From assembly GCA_016218725.1 (NCBI GenBank), contig JACRDB010000105.1, forward strand, positions 1 to 34,973: 34,973 nucleotides of DNA, written 5' to 3'. Position 1 is the stretch's first letter, and every line of letters begins with the position of its first letter. This DNA comes from Deltaproteobacteria bacterium. Its GTDB lineage: Bacteria > Myxococcota_A > Polyangia > Polyangiales > Ga0077539. Positions 1 to 7,804 of the stretch are shown here, piece after piece. A program made the position numbers and the translations under genes. Below the pieces are notes generated by a model that ran no database searches, was not told where the DNA came from, and saw only the letters and a program-made list of their open reading frames with translations.

Positions 1-40
1 CCACCGCCCAACCCCGGCCTCCACCGCCCAACCCCAGGCG
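1..40. repeat. two-copy 20 bp direct repeat at window edge
   Basis: Bases 1-20 and 21-40 are near-identical 20 bp units, both opening with CCACCGCCCAACCCC and differing only in the last few bases. The array may continue outside the window. Bases 41-202 hold no supportable gene or signal. Confidence 0.5.
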
Positions 41-202
41 AGGTCCGAGCGCCACGGCGACTCGGGGGATCGGTCCCGACGACACCGTTATCTGATGGCG
101 CTTGACGCCAATGGGGGCCGGGGGGGTGAGGTCGCCGTGCGAGGTCCCAGGTCGCTGGCCGAATTGCAGAAGGAGAGTTGCCTGCGCAGGGCGCGCTCGC
201 TG

Positions 203-1702
203 TCAAAGGGTGACGGCGTAGTCCGTGGGGTCTAGGGCGCCCTCCGGGGGCACCCTTGCGCTGCGCTGCTTGAAGGCGCCCACGGCGCGCCCGAGGGCCT
301 CGCGGCACGCCCGGAGCGCGGCCCCCGTGGTGCGCGCGACCACGATCCTCGGGGCGACGGGCGGGGCCTCGGCGCCGAAGCGCGCGCGGAAGCGCTCGGG
401 CCACCGGAGCCGGTGGGCGTCGAGGCTCGCGCGGAGGCTCGCGCGGCCGGGGGCTCCAAGCACCAGGAGCTCGTCGCCGCCGTCGCGCACCGCCCGGGCC
501 TCGGGGATGCCCTGGAGGAACTCCGCGAAGGCCTGGAGCACGCGGTCCCCGAGCTCCTGGCCGTAGGCGTTGTTGAAGGCCCGGAAACCCGCCAGGTCCA
601 GGAAGGCCAGCTCCAGCCCCGCGGAGGAGAGCCCCGGGAGCGCGCCCATGACCGCCGTGAGGTCATCGAACCAGGCATAGAACGGCAGCCCCGTCTTGCG
701 GTCCCGCGCCGAGGGCTGCGTCTGCGGCCAGACGAAGCGCGCGGAGAAGGGCCGTCGGTGGTCGTCCCAGAGGCCCAGGGCGGCGGCGGTGAGCCACGGG
801 GCGTCGGGGCCAAAGACCCTCAGGAGCCCGTCGGGACTCTGGTGTCGCGCGAGCCAGCGCGCGGGCCCCCCGAGGTCGAAGCCCGGGTCCAGGCGCCCGA
901 GGAGCTCCCCGCAGGCCAGGGTGGTGAGCGCGTCGGAGGCGCTGTCTCCGTCGCCGAAGCCCCCGTCCGGGCGCTGGCCTGCGCGCACCACGGAGACGAG
1001 CGCCGGGAGCCGGGAGACCTCCACGCCCAGGGTCCACGCCGCGCTGGCCACGTGCGCCGACGCGGACGTCAGCGGCACCTGCGCGAAGGGGAACTGCATC
1101 CCCAGGACGCCGCGCTCGGCGCCCGAGGCGTAGGTGGTGGCGAGCGCCACGGCCAGCGGGTGCAGGCGCTCCAACGCGCGCGGGCAGCGCACCAGGCACC
1201 ACAGGGCAAAGGTGTCCATCCAGGGGTGCCTCCCCTGGACGAAGCTCGCGTAGTCCCTCCGGGCCACGGGGTGGGCCTCGTCAAAGAGCGCCCTGGCCTC
1301 CGCCGCGAGGCCGGGGTCGGGGTCCTCGGCGCGCTCCAGGAGGTACTCCAGGCCCTCGCAGACCGCGAGGGGCAGGGAGAGCGCCTGCTCCAGCTTGTCC
1401 GGGTCCCTGGGGAGATCCTGACGGAAGGCCCGCCAGGGGGCCGACGGCGGGAGGTCCCCCTCGGACGGGCAACGCCGGCTCAGGAGCTCCCAGCGGTAGC
1501 GGTCGTCGCCGTGCGAGGGGTGCCCTCCGGGCTCGCGGCCGCGCCAGTACGCCAGGCGCGCGGCGTGGTCGTCGGGGCAGCGGGCGAAGCGCGCCCGGGC
1601 CCTCGCCTCGGCGGCGGCGAAGGGCGAAGCGCTCCCGAGGGTCTGTGTCTGGAGGGCTTCTCGGGCGCGCTCCAGGGCCCCGGCGATCACGTCGTCTGCC
1701 AC
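203..1702 (-). CDS. degenerate GGDEF protein with prenyltransferase/squalene-cyclase-like N-terminal region
   Basis: The 499-residue product has two parts. Residues about 160-315 are helical, with a terpenoid-cyclase/prenyltransferase-type repeat (QRPDGGFGDGDSASDAL near 243-259, then RHQSPDGLLRVFG near 287-298), the fold seen in squalene-hopene cyclases and other alpha/alpha toroids. Residues about 340-495 read as a GGDEF domain: a FDDLTAVMG lead-in, LDLAGFRAFNNAYGQELGD at 369-386 in place of the DxDxFKxxND..GH..GD motif, and GGDEL at 408-412 in place of GGDEF. No RxxD inhibitory site lies upstream of GGDEL. The altered motif suggests a weak or inactive diguanylate cyclase, possibly a cyclic-di-GMP or GTP sensor. 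No signal peptide or membrane helix is visible. The start is GTG with no clear ribosome binding site, so the first residues are uncertain. The cyclase-like half lacks an obvious DxDD acid motif, so it is more likely a scaffold than an enzyme. Confidence 0.72.
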   Translation of the reverse strand: MADDVIAGALERAREALQTQTLGSASPFAAAEARARARFARCPDDHAARLAYWRGREPGGHPSHGDDRYRWELLSRRCPSEGDLPPSAPWRAFRQDLPRDPDKLEQALSLPLAVCEGLEYLLERAEDPDPGLAAEARALFDEAHPVARRDYASFVQGRHPWMDTFALWCLVRCPRALERLHPLAVALATTYASGAERGVLGMQFPFAQVPLTSASAHVASAAWTLGVEVSRLPALVSVVRAGQRPDGGFGDGDSASDALTTLACGELLGRLDPGFDLGGPARWLARHQSPDGLLRVFGPDAPWLTAAALGLWDDHRRPFSARFVWPQTQPSARDRKTGLPFYAWFDDLTAVMGALPGLSSAGLELAFLDLAGFRAFNNAYGQELGDRVLQAFAEFLQGIPEARAVRDGGDELLVLGAPGRASLRASLDAHRLRWPERFRARFGAEAPPVAPRIVVARTTGAALRACREALGRAVGAFKQRSARVPPEGALDPTDYAVTL

Positions 1703-1727
1703 CGGTTTCCGAGGGTACCACGGCCGG

Positions 1728-1950
1728 GCTCGGACCCGGCCACCGGATCGTGCGGCCCGGATCGAGCCTACGTGCGGCTTCCGCGGCCCGGCTCGAGCTT
1801 ACGTGCGGATCCCGCGGCCCGGCTCGAGCTGGCCCGCAGGATCCCGCGGCGGGGTCCGAGCTGTACGGGCGGCTTCCGCGGCGGGGTCCGAGCTGCCCCA
1901 CCGGATCCCGCGGCGGGGTGCGGGCCGTGCGTGCGGCCTCCACGGAGCGG
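1728..1950. repeat. seven-copy imperfect tandem repeat, 31-32 bp unit
   Basis: Units at 1728-1759, 1760-1790, 1791-1821, 1822-1853, 1854-1885, 1886-1917 and 1918-1950 share a core of CGAGCT, a variable middle, and CGGATCCCGCGG or CGGCTTCCGCGG ending in CCCG or CGGG. The two central pairs are most alike and the outer copies are degenerate. The array fills the gap between the HExxH gene and the GGDEF-like gene. It is rich in CCGCGG palindromes. The reading frames across it are not convincing as protein. Confidence 0.8.
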
Positions 1951-1970
1951 TCTGTGCCGCGGCGACGGCT

Positions 1971-3092
1971 CTAGCGGGCGGGTCCGAGGCGGGTGTTCAT
2001 GGTGGCGCGGCCGCCGGTGGCGCGGGCGAAGGACAGGAGCGAGCGCGAGGGCTCGTCGTCGCCGAAGATCGCCGCCCAGCGCTCCAGGGCGTCCAGGCGC
2101 GAGGCGGGCATCGGTGCCTCGGAGAAGGCCACGAAGGCCCCGCGGAAGGCGCGCTCCTCCGGGGGCGCCGGGGGGCGCTCGCCGTGGAGGGCGACGATGG
2201 CGTCGAGGGTCACGGTCCGCGTGGCGCGGACCTCGAAGAGCATCCTCCCGGTGCGAGGGTCCCTGGAGACGAAGTGTCCGCCCTCCCAGACGGTGATGGG
2301 CGAGGGGACCTCCGCGCGGGGCAGGAGGCCCATGAGGTACAGCTCCAGGGGGGCGTAGGCCCTGGCGTCGCCGCCGTTGGCGTTGGGGCCGAAGGTCGCG
2401 GCGGTCATGCGCAGGAGCCCGTCGGGGTCCGGGGCGCAGGGGGGCGCCGCGTCGGGGGGCGCCGCGCAGCGGACGGTGCCTAGATCGAAGCCCCCGAGCT
2501 GCCCGGCGACGTCCGCGAGGCCCCAGTGGGGGCCGAAGTTCGTGTCGCGATCGCGGCCGAAGCCGAAGCGCGCGTCGAAGAACATCCCCCAGTAGTGCAG
2601 GGTCTCGTGCAGCGTCGGCCCGTTGCCCACGGCGTTGAGCACGACGCCCACGACGCCTCGCAGGCGCCCCGCGGGGTAGCGAGGGTCGCTCGCCGCGCGG
2701 GACAGGCCCAGGCCCTGGAGCAACGGTCGCCGCGCGACGCTGAACTTCGCCGCCGCGGTGGCGCCCTCCACGGGGCCGTCGGTGAAGACGTAGAGGAAAT
2801 CGTAGCTGTCCTCGAAGTGAGCCAGGAACGCGCGGGCGCCCGCCGGGAGCACCGAGGCGCGCCCGAGCATATACTCCCGCACCTCGCGGGCGGCCTCCGC
2901 GTCGACGATGTTCACCGCGTGGGGTCGGAGCTGGAGCCCCTCGGGCGCGGCGTCTGCGAGCGCGGGGCCGTCCACGACCGCGGCCCCGTCCACGGGCGCG
3001 GCGCCGGGGGCAGGGTCGCAATGGCACAGCGCGGCCAGCGTCACCAGTGCCACCTTGATGACAGTGTCGTCCTGCACCGTGGGTCGGGTCAT
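1971..3092 (-). CDS. secreted HExxH-motif protein, putative metalloprotease
   Basis: The 373-residue product starts with a hydrophobic stretch (VIKVALVTLAALC, residues 11-23), consistent with export, followed by an Ala/Pro/Asp-rich linker. The lipobox is poor, so lipoprotein status is doubtful. The key motif is LHETLHYWG at residues 161-169. HETLH fits the zincin HExxH signature, and FGPHWG at 186-191 could supply a third ligand. The family is not recognised; the spacing does not match the strict metzincin HExxHxxGxxH pattern. A zinc hydrolase role is inferred from the motif alone. The start is the first ATG; an in-frame GTG about 40 bases later (residue 14) is possible. It is divergent from the phosphoesterase gene across 53 bp, which must hold both promoters. 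Confidence 0.7.
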   Translation of the reverse strand: MTRPTVQDDTVIKVALVTLAALCHCDPAPGAAPVDGAAVVDGPALADAAPEGLQLRPHAVNIVDAEAAREVREYMLGRASVLPAGARAFLAHFEDSYDFLYVFTDGPVEGATAAAKFSVARRPLLQGLGLSRAASDPRYPAGRLRGVVGVVLNAVGNGPTLHETLHYWGMFFDARFGFGRDRDTNFGPHWGLADVAGQLGGFDLGTVRCAAPPDAAPPCAPDPDGLLRMTAATFGPNANGGDARAYAPLELYLMGLLPRAEVPSPITVWEGGHFVSRDPRTGRMLFEVRATRTVTLDAIVALHGERPPAPPEERAFRGAFVAFSEAPMPASRLDALERWAAIFGDDEPSRSLLSFARATGGRATMNTRLGPAR

Positions 3093-3145
3093 TCTAGCAT
3101 ACGGCGCTGGCGCCCTGGCGCTGGGAGCGCTACGCCTGTGCCCCG

Positions 3146-4243
3146 ATGCTGATCGCCGCCGCGGGGGACGCCCACGGAGAGTTCGACGCCCTCTACAACG
3201 CCGTCGCCCGCCTCGAAGCGGACGTCGGGCGCGAGGTAGCGTGCGTGCTCCACGTGGGTGACTTCGGGGTGTGGCCGGACCCCTCGCACCTGGACGAGGC
3301 CACCCGGAAGCACGGCGACTCCGGCGGCTTTCGCAAGCTCCTGGACCGCGGGATGGTGCCTCGCCGCACGCTCTTCATCGCAGGCAACCACGAGGACTTT
3401 GACTACCTACAGGCCCTCCCGAGGCGCGAGGTGCTGGCCGGGCTGGAGTTCCTCCCCTGGGGCGAGGTGGTCACCATCGAACACCAGGGAGAGCGCCTCC
3501 GGGTGGGGGGCGTGGGGGGATGCTTCGGCCCCTCGGATTACCGCAAGGAGCGGCTCACGGGCTGGACCCGGCGGCACTACACCCGGGCTGACATCCAGAG
3601 GTTGGAGGAGGGCGCCCGCGGGGGCCTCGACGTGCTCCTCCTGCACGAGCCACCGGGCGGGGAGGCCGCCGAGGTCCACGCTCCGCCGGGGAGGACGCCC
3701 CGGCGCTGGACCCTGGTGGGTGAGGGCCAGGCCGAGCTGGTGGCGCAGGTGCGCCCCAGGGTTTGCTTCACGGGGCACCTGCACGCGCGCATCGAGCGCT
3801 CCGTGGCGGGCGTGAGGGTGGTGGGGCTGCACAAGGTCCCGGTCCGCGGCAGCGTGCTCCTGGTGGAGATCCCCACCGAGGGGGCCGTGGCAGACGTGGC
3901 CGAGTGGGGCGGGGCGCCCCCGGTGCGCAGGCCACCGCCGGAGGGCACCGAGGACCTGGACCCCTTCGGGGACGCGCTCTGGGCGGAGCTGTCGGCGAGG
4001 CTCACCCGGTGGTCCGCGGAGGCCCTCGGGGGCCGGGAGCTCGACCGCGCCGCGCGCAAGAGCGTCCACGCGCGCCTGCGGGACGACCCGCTCAGGCCGC
4101 TGCTCATGGGGGCCCTCACCGGCGCGGACGTGCGCGCGCTGGTGGACCGTATCGAAGACCGCGCCGAGCGGGTGGCGATGCTCAAGCAATGGCTCGCGGC
4201 GCCCTGGCCGGAGCCCTCCGTGGTGCGTGGCGCGGTCGGGTAA
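3146..4243 (+). CDS. calcineurin-like metallophosphoesterase, Dbr1-like
   Basis: The 365-residue product carries the complete dimetal phosphoesterase motif set: GDAHG at 7-11, GDF at 38-40, GNHED at 80-84, LLLHEPP at 164-170 and GHLHA at 210-214. The wording between motifs resembles eukaryotic RNA lariat debranching enzyme Dbr1. GDAHGEFDALYN parallels its GCxHGxLDxIY, LFIAGNHEDFDYL parallels its IFIGGNHE..YL, and GGVGGCFGPSDYRK at 121-134 with RRHYTRADIQRL at 142-153 parallels its recognition region. Here the first-motif Asp (D8) is kept, where Dbr1 has Cys. The last 110 residues (about 250-365) are a separate helical extension not known from Dbr1. The protein is cytoplasmic, with no signal peptide. 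It converges with the coiled-coil gene, only 13 bp away. Substrate unknown; the fold assignment is secure, the Dbr1 link is from memory of the family. Confidence 0.88.
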   Translation: MLIAAAGDAHGEFDALYNAVARLEADVGREVACVLHVGDFGVWPDPSHLDEATRKHGDSGGFRKLLDRGMVPRRTLFIAGNHEDFDYLQALPRREVLAGLEFLPWGEVVTIEHQGERLRVGGVGGCFGPSDYRKERLTGWTRRHYTRADIQRLEEGARGGLDVLLLHEPPGGEAAEVHAPPGRTPRRWTLVGEGQAELVAQVRPRVCFTGHLHARIERSVAGVRVVGLHKVPVRGSVLLVEIPTEGAVADVAEWGGAPPVRRPPPEGTEDLDPFGDALWAELSARLTRWSAEALGGRELDRAARKSVHARLRDDPLRPLLMGALTGADVRALVDRIEDRAERVAMLKQWLAAPWPEPSVVRGAVG

Positions 4244-4256
4244 CGGGACCTGTGGT

Positions 4257-4646
4257 CTAGCCGCGGCGCTCGACGGTCGAAAGGCGATCCTCCACGGAGG
4301 TGACGCGGCGGTCGAGGTCACGGACGGTCTGCCCGAAGGGCCCGAGGAGCACGTTGTCCAGGCGGCTGTTGAGGCCCCGGACGGCCTCGTCGAGGTTGAC
4401 GAGCGCGTTGGCCATCTTCTCCTGGTCCTTGCGCATGTCCACCAGGAGCGTCGCCTGACGGAGCTGCTCCTGCACCACCCGGTCCAAGCGTAGGATGGTG
4501 TTGTCGAGGCGGCTGTTTGTATCGTCCAGCCGTGCGACGGTCTGGTCGAGCCGTGCGACAGTCTGGTCGAGCCGATTGTTGGTGACCTTGATCTCGTCTC
4601 GGATCTCCCGCAGCACCAGGAGCGTGAGGTTCTCCACGTCGCTCAT
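4257..4646 (-). CDS. small heptad coiled-coil protein
   Basis: The 129-residue product is almost entirely predicted coiled coil. Residues about 20-56 are consecutive seven-residue units with Leu at fixed spacing (RLDQTVA twice, then RLDDTNS, RLDNTIL), followed by a second helix and a final region (TVRDLDRRVTSVEDRLSTVE). There is no signal peptide, Cys or enzymatic motif. A structural or oligomerising role is likely; the function is unknown. The gene lies 46 bp downstream of the outer-membrane barrel gene in the same direction and could be the third gene of that operon. The ATG start is preceded by a weak GGTGAG. Confidence 0.75.
   Translation of the reverse strand: MSDVENLTLLVLREIRDEIKVTNNRLDQTVARLDQTVARLDDTNSRLDNTILRLDRVVQEQLRQATLLVDMRKDQEKMANALVNLDEAVRGLNSRLDNVLLGPFGQTVRDLDRRVTSVEDRLSTVERRG
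4530..4571. repeat. two-copy 21 bp tandem repeat coding for a heptad
   Basis: Bases 4530-4550 and 4551-4571 are identical except for one position and encode the duplicated coiled-coil heptad LDQTVAR. This looks like slippage-type expansion inside the coiled-coil gene. Confidence 0.8.
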
Positions 4647-4692
4647 TCTCTCACCATGCGCCTCACTGTTCGCATGTCAAGCGCGCCGCGCG

Positions 4693-5514
4693 TCAGAACT
4701 CCAGCTCGACGCCCACGACCCAGCTCGCCCAGCCGAGCCGTAGCTGCGGCCGGGACCCGAGGGTGCCCGCGTCGTTCTGGGTCCACTCGATGAACAGGTG
4801 GCTGTGGTTGACGCCCATGTTGGCGTCCCAGGCCCGCTGGGCGCGGGGCTCGAAGGCGTCCAGCCGGAGCATCACCCCGGCGGCCCACTGGAGCCCCAGG
4901 GACCCGCCCTGCGCCGCGCGGCCGAAGAGCGCCGGGTCCTCCCCCGTGCGCGTGGGAGACTGCTCGTTCAAGCGAGAGAGCCCGTCCCCAAAGGAGCTCC
5001 ACCACACGGTGTACGCCACGCCGAGCTTCAGGTACGGGATCACCGGCACCGCGGTGTTGCGCGCCAGGCCGTCGAGCCTCACCACCGCCAGCGCCGCGAG
5101 GGGCAGCACCGTCAGCGTGGTGTTCTGCCCGGTCTCCGCGCCCAGCGCCGTCTCCCCGGTGTCGCTCTGGGACGTGACCCTCGCGGGGCGCGAGAGCGAG
5201 GCCCAGCCGCCCGCCACCCCGAGGCCCAGCGAGCCCACCCAGTTGAAGCGCACGAGCTGCCAGTCGAACTCCACCCCGAGGTACAGCCGATCGTTCGTGC
5301 CGAAGATCTCCTCGATGGGCCTCCGGGCCCCGGCCCCGAACTCGCTGTCCGTCACCGGGTAGTAGGGCCCTCCCCGGAGCTCGAAGGCGAAGTTCTGCGG
5401 GCTCTCGAAACTCTCCCTGCCCCGGTCCGGAGCGAACACCTCCAGGAGCTGGGCGCGGGCCTCCGGGGCCTCGAGCGCCGCCGCCAGCGAGAGCGCCACC
5501 GCCGCGCGCTTCAT
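4693..5514 (-). CDS. outer-membrane beta-barrel protein, MXAN_2562-like
   Basis: The 273-residue product starts with a signal peptide (MKRAAVALSLAAALEAPEARA). The mature part alternates aromatic and small residues in beta strands (RLYLGVEFDWQLVRFNWVG, VIPYLKLGVAYTVWW, LGLQWAAGVMLRL, HLFIEWTQND) and ends in LEF, the terminal Phe typical of Omp85-folded barrels. Its content and its pairing with the upstream gene match the MXAN_2562 barrel family of myxobacteria (recollection, not searched). The ATG overlaps the stop of the upstream gene (ATGA) and has a GGAGGG ribosome site just upstream, so the two are probably translationally coupled. The same open frame runs on upstream of this ATG, but that part is antisense-frame noise over the neighbouring gene. 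Confidence 0.82.
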   Translation of the reverse strand: MKRAAVALSLAAALEAPEARAQLLEVFAPDRGRESFESPQNFAFELRGGPYYPVTDSEFGAGARRPIEEIFGTNDRLYLGVEFDWQLVRFNWVGSLGLGVAGGWASLSRPARVTSQSDTGETALGAETGQNTTLTVLPLAALAVVRLDGLARNTAVPVIPYLKLGVAYTVWWSSFGDGLSRLNEQSPTRTGEDPALFGRAAQGGSLGLQWAAGVMLRLDAFEPRAQRAWDANMGVNHSHLFIEWTQNDAGTLGSRPQLRLGWASWVVGVELEF

Positions 5515-6662
5515 CGCGCCCTCCGTCGGAGCCCGAGGGCCGCCGCGCAGAGCCCCAGGGCGCACCACACCCCCGCGGAGCCACCAGCGCCCGGGAGCGC
5601 GCTGCAATAGCCAGGCTCCGCCCGACCCCCGCGGGCTCGGTAGTACTCCCAGAAATCCGTGGCGGGCAGCGGCGTGACGCACCCTGACGCCACCGCCAGC
5701 GCGCTGCGGTTGCCCGCGGTGTCCTGCGACACCACCGCCACGCGGTAGCGCGCGCCGTTCTCCAGGCTCGTGGCCGTGCCCCCGCCCGCCGAGGCCGGGA
5801 GCAGCGCCTCCGAACACACGAAGGGCCGCGTCCCGGGGTTCCCCGTGACGCGCACGAAGAGGTTGTCGTCGTTGGTGTCGAAGTTCGTAAAGTCCGGGCA
5901 GGCGCCCGAGGACCCGCTGCCAACGTCCACGGCCCCGGTGTCCTCGGCGCCGCCGTCCATGGTGGAGGCGCCTCCGCTCACCCGTTGGCACACCAGCCAG
6001 TAGCCCGCCAGGTCCGAGGTGGGCCCCGTGACGGCCCCGCCGTCCTCGGTGGTGCTGGTCCCCGTGAGCGTCGTGGCCCAGCGCACCGTCACCGACCGCT
6101 CCCCCGGCGTGGCCGTGACCCCCGTGGGCGCCGGCGGCGCCACCAGGTCCACGGTGATCTGGTACGTCATCCCCACCACGCTCATGTCCGACAACGGGGT
6201 GGACAGCACCGTGAGGTAGTGCAGGAGGTTGCTGGTGGTGGCCATCCCGCGGCGGCAGTCCCCTCCCGTCAACGGCGCCACGAGGTACTGCGAGCTCACC
6301 TCCAGCCGGTCCGTGGTGGGCGGGGTCCCGCTGCGCTGGGCCCTCGCGTCCATGATCGGAAAACACGACGGGTTCCCGGTCCCGCCAGACTGGTACCGGC
6401 TCGCCGTCATCGCGCACGCCGTGGCGCTCGTCCCAAGCCAGTACTGGATCCCCTGGAGCCCCGCGCTCAGGTTCACCTGGAAGGTCCAGAGCTCGTTGGT
6501 CGCGCAGTCCCGGAGCCCGATGGGGTTGGTCCCCAGGAGGTTCCCCCCGGCCTCCGTCCGCCGGGCCTCGGAGCCCGCCGTCCGGGTCTGGAAAGAGAAG
6601 GTCTGCCCCGAGGCCACCGCCGGCGAGAACAACAGCCCCAGCACCACGAGCCCGCGTCGCAT
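5511..6662 (-). CDS. MYXO-CTERM-type surface protein with fibronectin-III-like domain, MXAN_2561-like
   Basis: The 383-residue product has an N-terminal signal peptide (MRRGLVVLGLLFSPAVASG) and a Cys-containing ectodomain. A fibronectin-III-like segment runs from PPAPTGVTATPG through WLVCQRV to YRVAVVSQDTAGNRS. The C-terminus fits a MYXO-CTERM sorting tail: a short segment with Cys (GYCSALPG), a hydrophobic helix (VWCALGLCAAALGL) and an Arg cluster (RRRAR). Such tails are known to anchor proteins at the myxobacterial cell surface. Together with the coupled barrel downstream this resembles the MXAN_2561/MXAN_2562 pair. The start is supported by GGAGGA six bases before ATG. An Asp/Gly-rich insert (TEDGGA, GGAEDTGAVDVG) inside the FN3-like part may be a flexible loop. 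Function unknown; surface or adhesion role inferred. Confidence 0.8.
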   Translation of the reverse strand: MRRGLVVLGLLFSPAVASGQTFSFQTRTAGSEARRTEAGGNLLGTNPIGLRDCATNELWTFQVNLSAGLQGIQYWLGTSATACAMTASRYQSGGTGNPSCFPIMDARAQRSGTPPTTDRLEVSSQYLVAPLTGGDCRRGMATTSNLLHYLTVLSTPLSDMSVVGMTYQITVDLVAPPAPTGVTATPGERSVTVRWATTLTGTSTTEDGGAVTGPTSDLAGYWLVCQRVSGGASTMDGGAEDTGAVDVGSGSSGACPDFTNFDTNDDNLFVRVTGNPGTRPFVCSEALLPASAGGGTATSLENGARYRVAVVSQDTAGNRSALAVASGCVTPLPATDFWEYYRARGGRAEPGYCSALPGAGGSAGVWCALGLCAAALGLRRRAR

Positions 6663-6675
6663 GGCCGATCCTCCC

Positions 6676-6690
6676 GCAAGCCCCGTGCCA
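6676..6690 (-). promoter_or_regulatory. sigma-54-type -24/-12 element
   Basis: On the minus strand the bases read TGGCACGGGGCTTGC, an exact match to the sigma-54 consensus TGGCAC-N5-TTGC. The expected transcription start falls near 6664, two bases before the ATG of the surface-protein gene. That would remove the GGAGGA ribosome site, so the transcript would be leaderless or the match is fortuitous. Confidence 0.35.
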
Positions 6691-6784
6691 GCGGAACTGG
6701 CGGAAATCTCAAGAGAATTCAACAGCTCCGACCTTCCCCTGGAGACAGAATGGCACGGCGCGAGCGCCCCCGGTGGCGCCCTTG

Positions 6785-7792
6785 TCACGCCTGGAAGTAC
6801 CGCTCGGCGATCTGGACGGCGTTGGTGGCGGCCCCCTTGCGGAGGTTGTCCCCCACCACCCAGAGCGAGAGCGCCTGAGGGTCCCCGAGGTCCTCCCTCA
6901 CGCGCCCCACGAACACCTCGTCCTGGCCGCTCACCTCCCGGGGCTGCGGGTGCTTCCCCGGCCCGATGGCGTCGGACACCAGCACCCCGGGCGCCCGACG
7001 GAGGACCGCGAGCGCCTCCTCCCGCCCGAGGGGGCGTGAGAAGCGCGCCCAGACGCTCTCGCTGTGGGCGTTGCGCACGGGCACCCGCACACATGTGGGG
7101 GACACCCGCAGCCCCGGCAGCTCCAGGATCTTCTGGCTCTCGGCCACCATCTTCAGCTCCTCCTCGGAGAAGCCGTTGGGCTCGTGCTTCCAGTCGCAGA
7201 GCAGGTTCCCGGCGAGCACCCCGGGCAGCACGCTCACCGGCGGAGGCTCCCCCTGGAGGAGCGCCCGCACCTGCGTGTCAAACTCCGCCACGGCCCGGGC
7301 CCCCTTGCCGGAGATCGCCTGGTACGTGGACACCACCACGTGCTCAAGCCCCGCCGCGTCGTGCAGGGGCTTGAGCGCCACCATGAGCTGGATCGTCGAG
7401 CAGTTGGGGTTGGCGATGATCCCCCGAGGCGGCGACGGGATCCGCTGGGGGTTCACCTCGGGCACCACCAAGGGCACCTCCGGGTCCATGCGAAATGCGC
7501 TTGAGTTGTCCACCACCAGGCAACCCTCCCGGGCCGCCACCGGGCCCCACTCCCGAGACACCGACGCGCCCGCGGAGAACAACGCCAGGCGGCTCCCGCG
7601 GAACACCTCCGCGCTCGGAGCCTCCAGCGTGAGCTCCCGGCCTCGGAAAGTGACCTTCCCCCCCGCCGAGCGCGAGGAGGCCACCACCCGGAGCCTCCCT
7701 ACAGGAAAGCCCCGGTCCGCGAGCACCTGGAGCATCGCCGCGCCCACGGCCCCGGTGGCGCCCACCACCACGGTGTCAACTGGAGTTGTCAT
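6785..7792 (-). CDS. asd: aspartate-semialdehyde dehydrogenase
   Basis: This 335-residue enzyme makes L-aspartate-4-semialdehyde from aspartyl phosphate with NADPH, the branch point to lysine/diaminopimelate, methionine and threonine. It shows the N-terminal nucleotide loop GATGAVG at 11-17, the catalytic Cys131 in NPNCST, STYQAISGKG at 155-164 and the active-site His243 in RNAHSESV. The last is slightly altered from the usual GHSE form, as Ala replaces Gly. Length is normal for the family. It lies 12 bp downstream of pnp on the same strand, so it is probably transcribed from the rpsO-pnp operon. The ribosome site is weak, which fits read-through translation. Confidence 0.97.
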   Translation of the reverse strand: MTTPVDTVVVGATGAVGAAMLQVLADRGFPVGRLRVVASSRSAGGKVTFRGRELTLEAPSAEVFRGSRLALFSAGASVSREWGPVAAREGCLVVDNSSAFRMDPEVPLVVPEVNPQRIPSPPRGIIANPNCSTIQLMVALKPLHDAAGLEHVVVSTYQAISGKGARAVAEFDTQVRALLQGEPPPVSVLPGVLAGNLLCDWKHEPNGFSEEELKMVAESQKILELPGLRVSPTCVRVPVRNAHSESVWARFSRPLGREEALAVLRRAPGVLVSDAIGPGKHPQPREVSGQDEVFVGRVREDLGDPQALSLWVVGDNLRKGAATNAVQIAERYFQA

Positions 7793-7804
7793 GGTCGAGG
7801 GAGT

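Noticed and set aside
413..2296. 627-codon plus-strand frame
   Set aside because: It runs antisense to the GGDEF-like gene and through the tandem repeat array; its repetitive Arg/Gly content is typical of a shadow frame.
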